Below are positions 16,571 to 25,012 of a DNA stretch of 64,000 bases, in pieces. Within the stretch, counting starts at the first letter, position 1; the number at the start of each line of letters is the position of its first letter. The stretch spans positions 41,820-105,819 of the forward strand of contig NZ_JARUJP010000015.1 of the NCBI RefSeq assembly GCF_033659955.1, in the 5' to 3' direction. Position numbers and translations under genes: made by a program. The notes beneath the pieces are model-generated. The model was not told where the DNA came from. It was given only the letters and a program-made list of their open reading frames with translations, and did no database searches. The DNA comes from Clostridium_AM tanneri. GTDB taxonomy: Bacteria; Bacillota; Clostridia; Clostridiales; Clostridiaceae.

Positions 16571-17686
16571 ATGAAAATAAAGAAATTGCTTTCTACTACT
16601 ATATTGCTGACAACAATTTTTTCTGCGACCCAAGTTTATGCTGATTCTTCAAGTCTCAGTATGAGCGTTTACACTAGGGGGTATGAATATCACAGCAATT
16701 GGGCTGCTGCTAACGCATCTATTATTGAGTATTATACTGGTCATCGTTATTATGATGATGATATTTTAGAGAGTTTTTCTAAACCAGTACCATATAAATC
16801 AAATTCTATTGATATTAGGTTACTGCAGTATTTCGGCGTTACAGGTAGTGAGTATCACTCATATCCTCCTTTTTCTTTAATTAAGGATAGATTACAGGCT
16901 GGCAGACCTATAGAATTCGTTATGGAACATAAGAAAACAGGGCATTCTCGTAATGTTGTAGTATTTTCATATACTGAATCTGCTGGTAATAATTATATAG
17001 GATATATTGATCCCGCCGATGGTTTAAAATACACAATAAAATATACTTCTTTCTGTGATAACTCAGATTTTACATTAAAAGAATGTATTTTTACTGGCGG
17101 CGACTTATCTCGTAGTAATACTAGGAAAATAGATATTAAATACACCGGTAATACAGATACTGGAGTTTATAATATAGAAGATATTTCAATGAAGAATATT
17201 GAAAATTTTAAAGAGGCCATTATGGTACAAAGAGACTCTTATGGTTTAAAAGCCAGTGATAATTTTGATAGTATAACATTAGGTGATCCTATAGAGTACT
17301 ATTCAATTTCACTACCATTTTTAAAAGGAACTAATGATACAATAACCGACAATCTATTAAAAAGCGAGGGATATGTTTTCCCATTAAAACTAGATAATAA
17401 AAACATTGGCACAGCATATGTTAAATATTCTGAAGGTAAATGGCAAGTTAATAGTATCTCTAATGGACAATTAGAGGCTCTAATATCTAAAAATAATCTT
17501 AAAGATACAAAATTGATAATTGATCGTGACTTTGAAATATTTGGACTGTTAACCTCAGATTCAAATAGTAGTTATCTTATTCCACTTTCTGATATTTATA
17601 ACTTAAATATGAAGAAGGACAGCAAGGTTGAAGCTAAGGATTTATTAAATTCCATTAAGAAAAGGTTTAAGATAAATAATATATAA
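16571..17686 (+). CDS. Secreted papain-like (C39/C70-type) protein lacking the nucleophile Cys
   Basis: Signal peptide of about 24 residues (cleavage near VYA/DSS). Residues about 30-165 follow the papain-like layout seen in bacterial C39/C70-type peptidases: a SNW..AA..SIIEYYTG helix, GRPIEFVMEHKKTGHSRNVVVF with the candidate catalytic His125, and YIDPADG with Asp147. Active relatives have NWCWAA at the helix start; here it reads NWAAANA (Asn43, Trp44), so the nucleophile Cys is absent. The C-terminal 200 residues are unassigned. It is either a pseudoenzyme that binds peptides or a decayed protease; the frame is otherwise intact. Confidence 0.7.
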   Translation: MKIKKLLSTTILLTTIFSATQVYADSSSLSMSVYTRGYEYHSNWAAANASIIEYYTGHRYYDDDILESFSKPVPYKSNSIDIRLLQYFGVTGSEYHSYPPFSLIKDRLQAGRPIEFVMEHKKTGHSRNVVVFSYTESAGNNYIGYIDPADGLKYTIKYTSFCDNSDFTLKECIFTGGDLSRSNTRKIDIKYTGNTDTGVYNIEDISMKNIENFKEAIMVQRDSYGLKASDNFDSITLGDPIEYYSISLPFLKGTNDTITDNLLKSEGYVFPLKLDNKNIGTAYVKYSEGKWQVNSISNGQLEALISKNNLKDTKLIIDRDFEIFGLLTSDSNSSYLIPLSDIYNLNMKKDSKVEAKDLLNSIKKRFKINNI

Positions 17687-17832
17687 TTTTTATTATAAAT
17701 GCTTTTGCCATTAATTTAATAAAATCACTTATTTGATAAATTAAATTTGCCTTAAAGATAGTATTACTTATAGAAATTATGGAGAAATTATTTGAGTAAG
17801 ATAAAATAATAATTCTATAAGGAGGCTATGAT

Positions 17833-18282
17833 ATGCATAATCAAGGTGTAATGACTGAGCAAGAACATAGTGAGCAAATGAGAAATGACGGTGAAGGCGC
17901 TGTAATTACAAATTCTACCTCTGAAAATATTATAGTGTACGGTCCTACGAGAGCAACAGACTCTGGTAACTTCGATAAGTCTTGGTACATTTTACACCCT
18001 GGTAAAACTACTCCTAGAAATGGAGAGTTTCGGGGTTTCTTTATCCCAAAGGATAGAAAGTTTGAGCAAGAAAATGGAGAAACTGTACAAGGACCAGCAG
18101 CTGTTATGTATTCAGCTCCAAAGGTTGTAACAATTACAAGTAATGAAGATCAATATGTAGAAAAGAATGAACATAATGATGGAGTATTCCACGCAGCTGA
18201 AATAAACTGGCCTATACCAGATTTCAGCTCAGACAATTGTCAAAATATGACTAGTACTCAATACGAAATTCAAGATTATTAA
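17833..18282 (+). CDS. Conserved-looking protein of unknown function (149 aa)
   Basis: I do not recognise it. It has a strong Shine-Dalgarno (AAGGAGGC) and its own terminator, so it is a real gene. There is no signal peptide or membrane segment; the composition is polar with an acidic N-terminus (MTEQEHSEQMRNDGEGA). Strand-like segments (NIIVYGPTRATDSG, WYILHPGKTTP, GFFIPKDRKF, AVMYSAPKVVTI) suggest a small beta-sandwich or jelly roll. It lies 146 bp downstream of the papain-like gene, on the same strand. Confidence 0.7.
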   Translation: MHNQGVMTEQEHSEQMRNDGEGAVITNSTSENIIVYGPTRATDSGNFDKSWYILHPGKTTPRNGEFRGFFIPKDRKFEQENGETVQGPAAVMYSAPKVVTITSNEDQYVEKNEHNDGVFHAAEINWPIPDFSSDNCQNMTSTQYEIQDY

Positions 18283-18287
18283 ACCTC

Positions 18288-18324
18288 AAAATAGACCTAG
18301 AAGTTCTTCTTCCAGGTCTATTTT
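18288..18324 (+). terminator. Terminator of the 149-aa gene
   Basis: A perfect 11-bp stem (AAAATAGACCT, 18288-18298, with AGGTCTATTTT, 18314-18324) starts 6 nt after the stop. Confidence 0.8.
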
Positions 18325-18355
18325 AATGCACGTAAAGATGGTTATGTTTACCACC

Positions 18356-18478
18356 ATTGATAATTATCAATAATAAAAAGGAAAAAGCCAACATGGGGGA
18401 GCATGTGGCTTAATAGGGGATATTTGCTTAATAGAAATTTTATTTATCTAAAACCCTTCGCTCTGGTTTTAGATAAAT
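18356..18478. other. Structured intergenic segment of unknown function
   Basis: Three secondary-structure elements lie in a gene-free stretch: a perfect 16-bp palindrome ATTGATAATTATCAAT (18356-18371, somewhat like a Fur/PerR box), a bulged hairpin (18386-18395 with 18402-18410), and a perfect 14-bp hairpin (18442-18455 with 18465-18478, loop CTTCGCTCT). None is followed by a T-run. The rest up to 18655 shows nothing I can support. Confidence 0.4.
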
Positions 18479-18655
18479 TTCGACTTCGTCTACAATAAAA
18501 TAATATCATTTATAACATAATTAGTCAATATCTTTATTTTAAAAATTATTATTCGACATTATTGTATGAAAATAAAGTTTGATTCAAAAAGTAGCAAGAA
18601 AATTAAAAAACTTGGATAATATAGATTTAAAGCTCTACTTATCCAAGAATTATCC

Positions 18656-19015
18656 CTATTTCTTCTTTACTCTGTTTGGTTTAGCCTTTGGTTTTATTTT
18701 AATATCTTTTTGTTTGTTATTTGCTCTCCTGTTTCCAGTATTGTATATAGCCCCACTTCTTAAATCTACGAACCATAAAAAGAATACTATAAATACAGCA
18801 GATTGAACGTACTGCCATACTGTACCATTTAAATTGTAATTATAGTAAGAAGCTATTATCGTTGGCAAGAAAAAGGATATTATAGCTAATGCTAGTATCA
18901 ACCACTTGTTTGGACGAAGCTTTGATAAAAGATGGATTTTTAGTTGATTATATACAACCAAAAAGATCACTACAAAAAATAAAATTTGCAAAACTACCGT
19001 TAACCACAATGGCAT
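18656..19015 (-). CDS. Small membrane protein of unknown function
   Basis: 119 residues with three predicted membrane segments (about 5-22, 35-55 and 68-86) and a very basic C-terminal tail rich in Lys (IKPKAKPNRVKKK), so the tail should be cytoplasmic. A GGGGG-type Shine-Dalgarno precedes the ATG. The opposite-strand frame over the same bases is less convincing. I recognise no family. Confidence 0.65.
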   Translation of the reverse strand: MPLWLTVVLQILFFVVIFLVVYNQLKIHLLSKLRPNKWLILALAIISFFLPTIIASYYNYNLNGTVWQYVQSAVFIVFFLWFVDLRSGAIYNTGNRRANNKQKDIKIKPKAKPNRVKKK

Positions 19016-19348
19016 TTTGTCTTCCCCCTTTAGATTATGTATATTACTTCTATTATTATATACTTTTTCCTTTATATCAATACCTTTTTAATTGAATTGT
19101 TAAATCGATGTGAATCAGCTGTTTGCACAGCATAAAGATATACCTGTAAATTTATCTATTTTTAAGTTCCTTTCACTTTTTATGGGTGATATTTTTCTAA
19201 AATATATATTTTTACCGATATTATTGTAATATTATTAAATTATATTGATTATAATTGTTAAATCCTTTATATTTACCTCTTTTTAATGTTTTTTGTTCAA
19301 TCCTATATTATTGATAACGTTTTAATTTATTAAATTAATAAAAATTTT

Positions 19349-19357
19349 TGGTATAAT
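19349..19357 (+). promoter_or_regulatory. Extended -10 promoter of the Lrp-type gene
   Basis: TGGTATAAT, an extended -10 element, lies 71 nt before the regulator start. No good -35 is visible. The rest of the 19016-19427 gap is AT-rich and otherwise empty. Confidence 0.5.
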
Positions 19358-19427
19358 ATTAGTAAATTTATATTATACGTGCATATTAATTAAAGAAATG
19401 TTACAAATGTTACCAAGGAGTGATAAA

Positions 19428-19907
19428 ATGGGTTTAAAAGTACATGGTTTAGATGATTTGGATCTTCAAATATTAGATATACTTATTAAAGATTCAAGAA
19501 TTCCCTTTCTTGAAATAGCTAGAACATGCCACGTAAGTGGTGGTACTATCCATGTTAGAATGAAAAAAATGGAGGACATGGGAATCATAAAGGGAACGAA
19601 ACTAATTATAGATAATTCAAAACTAGGTTATGATGTATGCTGCTTTATAGGTATTTATCTTGATAAGGCTAAATCCTTTAATGAAGCTTTAGAGCAATTA
19701 CAGTTAGTAAAAGAAATTGTAGAACTTCACTATACCACTGGCGAATATTCCATATTTGTAAAAGTAGTGTGCAGAAATATAGCAGACCTTCAAAATTTAC
19801 TTATGAATAAAATTCAATCTATAGATGGCATTCAAAGAACAGATACCTTTATATCTCTATTTCAACCTATAGATAGAAACATAGATATTAATATATTGGA
19901 TACTTAA
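19428..19907 (+). CDS. Lrp/AsnC-family transcriptional regulator
   Basis: The N-terminal HTH (LDDLDLQILDILIKDSRIPF and IARTCHVSGGTIHVRMKKME) and C-terminal RAM/ACT-like ligand and oligomerisation domain (about 75-150) define the family, which senses amino acids. The ATG at 19428 is chosen because AAGGAG lies 8 nt upstream; an upstream ATG has no ribosome site. It is monocistronic. The nearby arginine genes are possible targets, but there is no direct evidence. Confidence 0.92.
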   Translation: MGLKVHGLDDLDLQILDILIKDSRIPFLEIARTCHVSGGTIHVRMKKMEDMGIIKGTKLIIDNSKLGYDVCCFIGIYLDKAKSFNEALEQLQLVKEIVELHYTTGEYSIFVKVVCRNIADLQNLLMNKIQSIDGIQRTDTFISLFQPIDRNIDINILDT

Positions 19908-20010
19908 TAATATTTAGGGAAATTTTTTCCCTTTTTTTTTATTTTTTGCTTATATTTTTTTGAAAGATGCAAATAATATTTCTGTATAAAAAAATAAAGG
20001 AGATGTTTGT

Positions 20011-20226
20011 ATGAGAACATTAGATGCTATCGCACTAATACTAGTTGTAATAGGTGCTATCAACTGGGGACTAATAGGATTCTTTAATTTCAATTTAGTG
20101 GATTCAATATTTGGTACAATGTCAGCATTTAGTAGAATTATTTATGCTCTTGTTGGTATAGCAGGATTATACGCACTTTCATTCTTTGGAAGAAACAGAA
20201 ATAATGATAGAGGCGAAGTTAAATAG
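20011..20226 (+). CDS. DUF378-family small membrane protein
   Basis: 71 residues with two membrane helices and the DUF378 signature (LDAIALILVVIGAINWGLIG, then RIIYALVGIAGLYAL). The function of the family is unknown. AAAGGAG precedes the ATG and a terminator follows. It stands alone between the Lrp gene and argH. Confidence 0.88.
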   Translation: MRTLDAIALILVVIGAINWGLIGFFNFNLVDSIFGTMSAFSRIIYALVGIAGLYALSFFGRNRNNDRGEVK

Positions 20227-20242
20227 TCTTTTACTAGAAAAT

Positions 20243-20281
20243 AAAAAGAGGAAAATCACCAAGATGGTTTTCCTCTTTTTT
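20243..20281. terminator. Bidirectional terminator between DUF378 and argH
   Basis: AAAGAGGAAAATCA pairs with TGGTTTTCCTCTTT and is flanked by A-run and T-run, so it can serve both converging genes. Confidence 0.8.
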
Positions 20282-20309
20282 GCTGAAGTTGAATTTTCTT
20301 TTCCAGCAG

Positions 20310-21626
20310 CTACTTAAGTTCTTTCTTTATTCCTCTCCCTAAGGTATTGTTATAATCAATAAATTCATAAACATCTTCTCCAAAGAACCCACTAAAGTTC
20401 TTCAGCTCATCTAAGGATATATCCTCTATAGCCTTATCCTTTTCCTCACAATAAAGCACTATTTCCCCTATTACCTTATGTGCATCCCTAAAAGGCATAC
20501 CTTTATTTACTAAATAATCTGCCGCTTCTGTAGCATTTAAGAAACCTTTTTTAACAGCATTGAAAGTATTTTCTTTCTTTATTTTTAAAGAGGAGAGCAT
20601 ACCACTCATTATCTTCAAACAGCTTAAAACTGTGTCTAAAGAGTTAAAGAACTGTTCTTTGTCTTCCTGCATATCCTTGTTGTAGGCAAGGGGAATGCCT
20701 TTCATAGTTGTCAGCAGGGACATGAGCCCCCCGTATACTCTCCCAGTTTTACCTCTTATAAGCTCTGCAGCATCTGGATTTTTCTTTTGAGGCATAATGC
20801 TGCTTCCTGTTGAAAATTCATCATCTATTTGAATAAAATCAAATTCCTTTGTACTCCAAAGAATTAACTCCTCGCTTAGGCGGCTTAAATGCATCATTAT
20901 TATTGAAAAACAGGACAATAATTCTATAACATAGTCCCTATCACTTACTCCGTCTAAAAAGTTGTCTACAGGTTTTTTAAAGCCTAATTCCTTGGCTGTA
21001 AAACTTCTATCTGTATTATAGGTTGTTCCAGCTAGTGCACAGCAGCCTAGTGGACTTTCATCTAGTATTTCTATGGCATTTAATACTCTCTTTTTATCTC
21101 TTAAAAGCATATTATGATAAGCCATTATATGATGTTTAAAGGTTACCACCTGTGCCCTTTGAAGATGAGTGTATCCCGGCATTAAAAAATTATTTTCTTC
21201 ACCAAGCTTTACTATCACCTGTTGTAGATTTTCTATATTATCCACTACTTCAAAGGCCTTCTTCTTAGCATAGAGCCTTAAATCTACTGCTACCTGATCA
21301 TTTCTGCTTCTAGCTGTATGAAGCTTTTTGCCCACCTGACCAATTCTTTCTATTAGATTTGTTTCCACAAAGCTGTGTATATCCTCATAATCTCCCTCTA
21401 TTAAGAGATTTTCTTCTTCTATATCTGAAAGTATTGAATTTAAGCCATTTATTATAGTTTCACATTCTTCCTCTGTTAAAATACTACACTTAGTAAGCAT
21501 CTTAACATGTGCTATACTCCCTTGTATATCTTCATAATAAAGAGTGCTATCAAAGCTTAGAGAACTATTAAAGTCCTCCATAAGCTTATTTTCAGCCTTT
21601 TTAAATCTTCCGCCCCAAAGCTTCAT
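20310..21626 (-). CDS. argH: Argininosuccinate lyase
   Basis: Splits argininosuccinate into arginine and fumarate. At 438 residues it is slightly short of the usual 455-465. The hallmark GSSIMPQKKNPD motif (about 275-286), the HTARSRNDQVAVDL region and MPGYTHLQRAQ are all present. It starts 2 bp after argG ends and is certainly co-transcribed with it. The residues expected for catalysis (Ser of the GSSIMPQKK loop, His of TPGYTHLQ) are intact. Confidence 0.96.
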   Translation of the reverse strand: MKLWGGRFKKAENKLMEDFNSSLSFDSTLYYEDIQGSIAHVKMLTKCSILTEEECETIINGLNSILSDIEEENLLIEGDYEDIHSFVETNLIERIGQVGKKLHTARSRNDQVAVDLRLYAKKKAFEVVDNIENLQQVIVKLGEENNFLMPGYTHLQRAQVVTFKHHIMAYHNMLLRDKKRVLNAIEILDESPLGCCALAGTTYNTDRSFTAKELGFKKPVDNFLDGVSDRDYVIELLSCFSIIMMHLSRLSEELILWSTKEFDFIQIDDEFSTGSSIMPQKKNPDAAELIRGKTGRVYGGLMSLLTTMKGIPLAYNKDMQEDKEQFFNSLDTVLSCLKIMSGMLSSLKIKKENTFNAVKKGFLNATEAADYLVNKGMPFRDAHKVIGEIVLYCEEKDKAIEDISLDELKNFSGFFGEDVYEFIDYNNTLGRGIKKELK

Positions 21627-21628
21627 GA

Positions 21629-22831
21629 TTAATCTTCCTTACTTCTTTCCATCATAGCTTTAATCTTTAATGGAAGTCCAAATAGATTTATGAAACCTTC
21701 TGCATCTTTGTGACTATAGGAGCTTGCACCAAAGGAAGATATATGTTCGTCGTAAAGAGCATATGGTGTGTCTATACCTGCTATCATTACATTACCTTTA
21801 TATAGCTTTAATTTTACTGAACCAGTTACATTTTTCTGAGTGGAATCTACAAAAGCATCTAATGCTTCTTTTAATGGTGTAAACCATAATCCATCATATA
21901 CTAATTCTCCATATTTCTGTGCTACTATTTGTTTAAAGTGGAAGGTCTGCTTATCAAGAGTTAGTCTTTCAAGGTTTCTGTGTGCCTCATAAAGAATTGT
22001 TCCACCTGGAGTTTCATAAACTCCTCTTGATTTCATTCCTACTAGTCTGTTTTCTATTATATCAATTATTCCTATTCCATTTTCTCCGCCAATTTTATTC
22101 AAGTTCTCTATTAATGCTACTGGAGCTATCTTTTCTCCATTTAGCTTTGTAGGAATTCCTTGTTCAAAGTATACTTCTACATAACTAACTTCATCCTTTG
22201 CTTTTTCAGGAGGAGTTGTCATAAGATACATACCCTGATTATGCTCATTTTGCGGCAACTCAAGTTCTCCACCTTCATGACTTAAATGCCATAAATTTTG
22301 ATCTCTTGAATATATCTTTGCCTTAGTTACAGGTATGTCTACTCCCTTAGCCTTAGCATAGTCTATAGCATCTTCTCTTGACTCTATGTCCCATATTCTC
22401 CAAGGTGCAATTACCTTTATTGTAGGGTCAAAGGCTGCTATGCCAAGTTCAAAACGTACTTGGTCGTTTCCTTTTCCTGTAGCTCCGTGAGCTATGTATT
22501 TAGCTCCTTCAGCATGTGCTATTTCAACTAACTTTTTTGCAATTAATGGTCTTGCAAAAGAAGTTCCAAGTAAATATTTTTCTTCATAGACTGCACCAGC
22601 TTTTATGCCTTTGAATATATAATCAGTTACAAATTCTTCTACTACTTCTTCTATATATATTTTAGAAGCCCCAGTTTTTAAAGCCTTTGCTCTAACCTCT
22701 TCCATGTTGTCTTCTTGTCCTACATTTACGCAAGCTGCTATAACCTCTAAATCATAATTTTCCTTTAGCCACGGAATTATTATTGATGTATCTAATCCTC
22801 CTGAGTATGCTAAAACAACTTTATCTTTCAT
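21629..22831 (-). CDS. argG: Argininosuccinate synthase
   Basis: Joins citrulline and aspartate using ATP. 400 residues from the ATG at 22831 (MKDKVVLAYSGGLDTSI), which has GGGGG 9 nt upstream; the 5-codon longer frame starts at a TTG in front of it. The ATP-pyrophosphatase P-loop AYSGGLDTS (about 7-15) and later motifs (GATGKGNDQVRFEL, ESRGVYETPGG-like) are intact. It leads the argGH operon. A hairpin sits in its leader at 22852-22890. Confidence 0.96.
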   Translation of the reverse strand: MKDKVVLAYSGGLDTSIIIPWLKENYDLEVIAACVNVGQEDNMEEVRAKALKTGASKIYIEEVVEEFVTDYIFKGIKAGAVYEEKYLLGTSFARPLIAKKLVEIAHAEGAKYIAHGATGKGNDQVRFELGIAAFDPTIKVIAPWRIWDIESREDAIDYAKAKGVDIPVTKAKIYSRDQNLWHLSHEGGELELPQNEHNQGMYLMTTPPEKAKDEVSYVEVYFEQGIPTKLNGEKIAPVALIENLNKIGGENGIGIIDIIENRLVGMKSRGVYETPGGTILYEAHRNLERLTLDKQTFHFKQIVAQKYGELVYDGLWFTPLKEALDAFVDSTQKNVTGSVKLKLYKGNVMIAGIDTPYALYDEHISSFGASSYSHKDAEGFINLFGLPLKIKAMMERSKED

Positions 22832-22851
22832 TACTATTACCCCCAATTTCT

Positions 22852-22890
22852 AATTGGAAGGGGAAGAGTATCTCTTCCTTAATTCCAATT
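22852..22890 (-). promoter_or_regulatory. Leader hairpin of argG
   Basis: AATTGGAAG.GGGAAGAG (22852-22868) pairs with CTCTTCC...TTCCAATT (22873-22890), imperfect in the middle. It lies 20 nt before the argG start and has no T-run, so it is a leader structure or RNA stabiliser rather than a standard terminator. Confidence 0.45.
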
Positions 22891-22945
22891 ATTTTATAAT
22901 TAATTTGTCAAATATAACTCACTTGTAAGTGTTATAAACTTCTTA

Positions 22946-23722
22946 TTATAAAACCTTCTCTAAAAATGCCTTTGTTCTTGCTTCTCTTGGATAGGAAAAA
23001 ATTTGCTCAGGATTTCCTTGTTCAACAATCTTTCCTCCATCCATAAATATAACTCTGTCAGCTACCTCTTTTGCAAAACCCATTTCATGAGTAACAACTA
23101 CCATAGTCATTCCTTCTTTCGCTAGGTCCTTCATTACATTTAAAACTTCTCCAACAAGCTCAGGGTCTAGTGCTGATGTAGGTTCATCGAAGAGCATTAT
23201 ATCTGGATTCATAGCAAGTGCTCTTGCTATAGCAACTCTTTGTTTTTGTCCTCCAGAAAGTTTTGATGGATAATAATCTACTTTATCCTCAAGGCCAACC
23301 TTAGTTAAAAGCTTTTTAGCTCTTTCTAATACCTCACCTTTATTTTCTTTTTTAACCACAACTGGCGCCTCTGCTACATTTTGAATTGCTGTCATGTGAG
23401 GGAACAGATTAAAGTTTTGGAAAACCATTCCCATCTTAGTGGTAATATTTCTTATTGATTTCTTATCCTTTGGATTAAGTTCTTCTCCCTCAATAACTAC
23501 CTTACCACCACTAATTTCCTCTAGATGGTTTAGACATCTTAGGAAAGTACTCTTACCTGAACCTGATGGTCCAATAACAACCAAAACCTCACCTTTTTTA
23601 ACCTTTACGTTTAAGCCTTCAAAAACTGTAAGATCATTAAATTTTTTAGTTAAATTAGTAGCCTCTATCATATAACTCTTAGGTGAAAAATCTATACAAT
23701 TATTTTGTAATGCACCTTCCAT
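22946..23722 (-). CDS. Polar amino-acid ABC transporter, ATP-binding protein (GlnQ type)
   Basis: 258 residues from the ATG at 23722, preceded by AAGGGGGAAG. Walker A GPSGSGKST, Q-loop GMVFQNFNLFPH, signature LSGGQKQRVAIARAL, Walker B IMLFDEPTSALD and switch His in VTHEMGFA are all intact. FNLFPHMTA is typical of amino-acid importers. It follows the matching permease, 85 bp away. No substrate-binding protein is encoded nearby. Position upstream of argGH suggests arginine or a related amino acid, which is an inference. Confidence 0.93.
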   Translation of the reverse strand: MEGALQNNCIDFSPKSYMIEATNLTKKFNDLTVFEGLNVKVKKGEVLVVIGPSGSGKSTFLRCLNHLEEISGGKVVIEGEELNPKDKKSIRNITTKMGMVFQNFNLFPHMTAIQNVAEAPVVVKKENKGEVLERAKKLLTKVGLEDKVDYYPSKLSGGQKQRVAIARALAMNPDIMLFDEPTSALDPELVGEVLNVMKDLAKEGMTMVVVTHEMGFAKEVADRVIFMDGGKIVEQGNPEQIFSYPREARTKAFLEKVL

Positions 23723-23807
23723 AAATCTCTTCCCCCTTATTAAAATAAGATGTATCACTTATCTATATTTAAATTCTCTTTGCTATCTATAATAATTAGA
23801 TATATTT

Positions 23808-24464
23808 CTAGTAGACCGCCAATTTTCTTTCAAAGAATGAGAAAACTGCTGTAAATATTGTTGTCATAATAAGATATAATAAACCAGCTGTTAAAAATAC
23901 CTCTATAGGCTTAAAGGTAGTTGCATACATTTGTTGGGCAGACCTCATCAGTTCTACCATAGCTATAGTTGATACCAAGGAGGTATCCTTAAGCATTGCA
24001 ATAAACTCATTCCCTACTGGTGGTATTATTACCTTAAATGTCTGTGGTAATATTATTCTCTTCATAGTATCACCATAAGTAAAACCTAAAGCCTTGGCTG
24101 CTTCAAACTGTCCTTTGTCTATAGACTGAATTCCACCTCTTATTATCTCCCCCATATATGCAGCGCAATTTAAACCTAGTCCAATAACTGCTGCCTGAAA
24201 GGGCGTTAACTTAACTCCTATAAAAGGTAGTCCATAGTAGAAAAAGAATAATTGTAATAACAGTGGTGTTCCCCTAAAAATCCATGTATAAAAGCTTGAT
24301 ATCCATCTTAATACTGGATTCTTCGCAAGCTTTAAAAGTGCAAGGAACACTCCTAATATGGTTCCCATAATTAAAGTAATAACAGTAAGCTCTACGGTCA
24401 TTACACATCCTTTTAACAGAATAGGTAATGTATTTTTAACTACTTCTATTTCCACAATTCTCAC
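23808..24464 (-). CDS. Amino-acid ABC transporter permease (HisM/GlnP type)
   Basis: 218 residues with about five membrane helices and the EAA loop FEAAKALGFTYGDTMKRIILPQ that contacts the ATPase. TWIFRGTPLLLQLFFFYYGLP is the family hallmark. It starts with GTG at 24464 after AAGGGGAAGG. The protein opens directly with the membrane domain and carries no fused binding domain, so the binding protein must be encoded elsewhere. Confidence 0.93.
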   Translation of the reverse strand: MRIVEIEVVKNTLPILLKGCVMTVELTVITLIMGTILGVFLALLKLAKNPVLRWISSFYTWIFRGTPLLLQLFFFYYGLPFIGVKLTPFQAAVIGLGLNCAAYMGEIIRGGIQSIDKGQFEAAKALGFTYGDTMKRIILPQTFKVIIPPVGNEFIAMLKDTSLVSTIAMVELMRSAQQMYATTFKPIEVFLTAGLLYLIMTTIFTAVFSFFERKLAVY

Positions 24465-24519
24465 GACCCTTCCCCTTAAAGTTCAAAATAATAAGTGCAA
24501 AATTTAATTCTTATGTTGT

Positions 24520-24553
24520 AAATAATTATACAACATATATTATATTTATTCAA
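24520..24553 (-). promoter_or_regulatory. Promoter of the amino-acid ABC operon with overlapping dyad
   Basis: TTGAAT (24548-24553), 17 bp, TATAAT (24525-24530) on the minus strand. A dyad TTGTA...TACAA covers the -10 and resembles an ArgR-type operator. No gene or strong motif is seen between this promoter and 24945. Confidence 0.6.
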
Positions 24554-24945
24554 TACATTTTTATAATTTTTATTCGTTTTTTTATGCACCTTTTTATCTG
24601 TTAGTTTAACATGTTATTGAATCAACTGATATGCAATCACTTCTGACAGAGAGCTACACTTAGACACAGAAAGGAATCTTCTAAATGTCTTCTATACATT
24701 ATTATGCATATTACTTAAAAAAGTTTACTAATCAATTAGTATAAATATAAAATTTTTAAAAGTATAAAAATGAGATTATTATTGCAAATATGTTTAAACA
24801 ATAATGGTTAAAAATATAAAAATATCATAAAAAACCATTATATATATTGAAGTTGTTATCACCAATTTTAATATATTCAATTTTCATCATTTTTTTGTAT
24901 AAAAATACAATTATTTGCCTTTTTTAGCATTTTAAATTAGTATTA

Positions 24946-24974
24946 TTGAAAATTAACCACAAAAGTTATATAAT
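24946..24974 (+). promoter_or_regulatory. Promoter of the yfcC-type gene
   Basis: TTGAAA (24946-24951), 17-bp spacer, TATAAT (24969-24974), 39 nt before the start codon. Confidence 0.7.
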
Positions 24975-25012
24975 GTAAAACAATATCATTAAATTTTAGG
25001 AGGAAAATTATT

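Noticed and set aside
18356..18371. Functional Fur or PerR box
   Set aside because: The palindrome is 6-0-6 rather than 7-1-7 and no iron or peroxide gene is adjacent; listed only as a structure.
18579..18806. Plus-strand ORF opposite the small membrane protein
   Set aside because: The minus-strand frame has a Shine-Dalgarno, clear membrane helices and a basic tail; the plus frame lacks a ribosome site.
23723..23758. GTG start at 23758 for the amino-acid ABC ATPase
   Set aside because: The Shine-Dalgarno AAGGGGGAAG lies downstream of it and directs the ATG at 23722.
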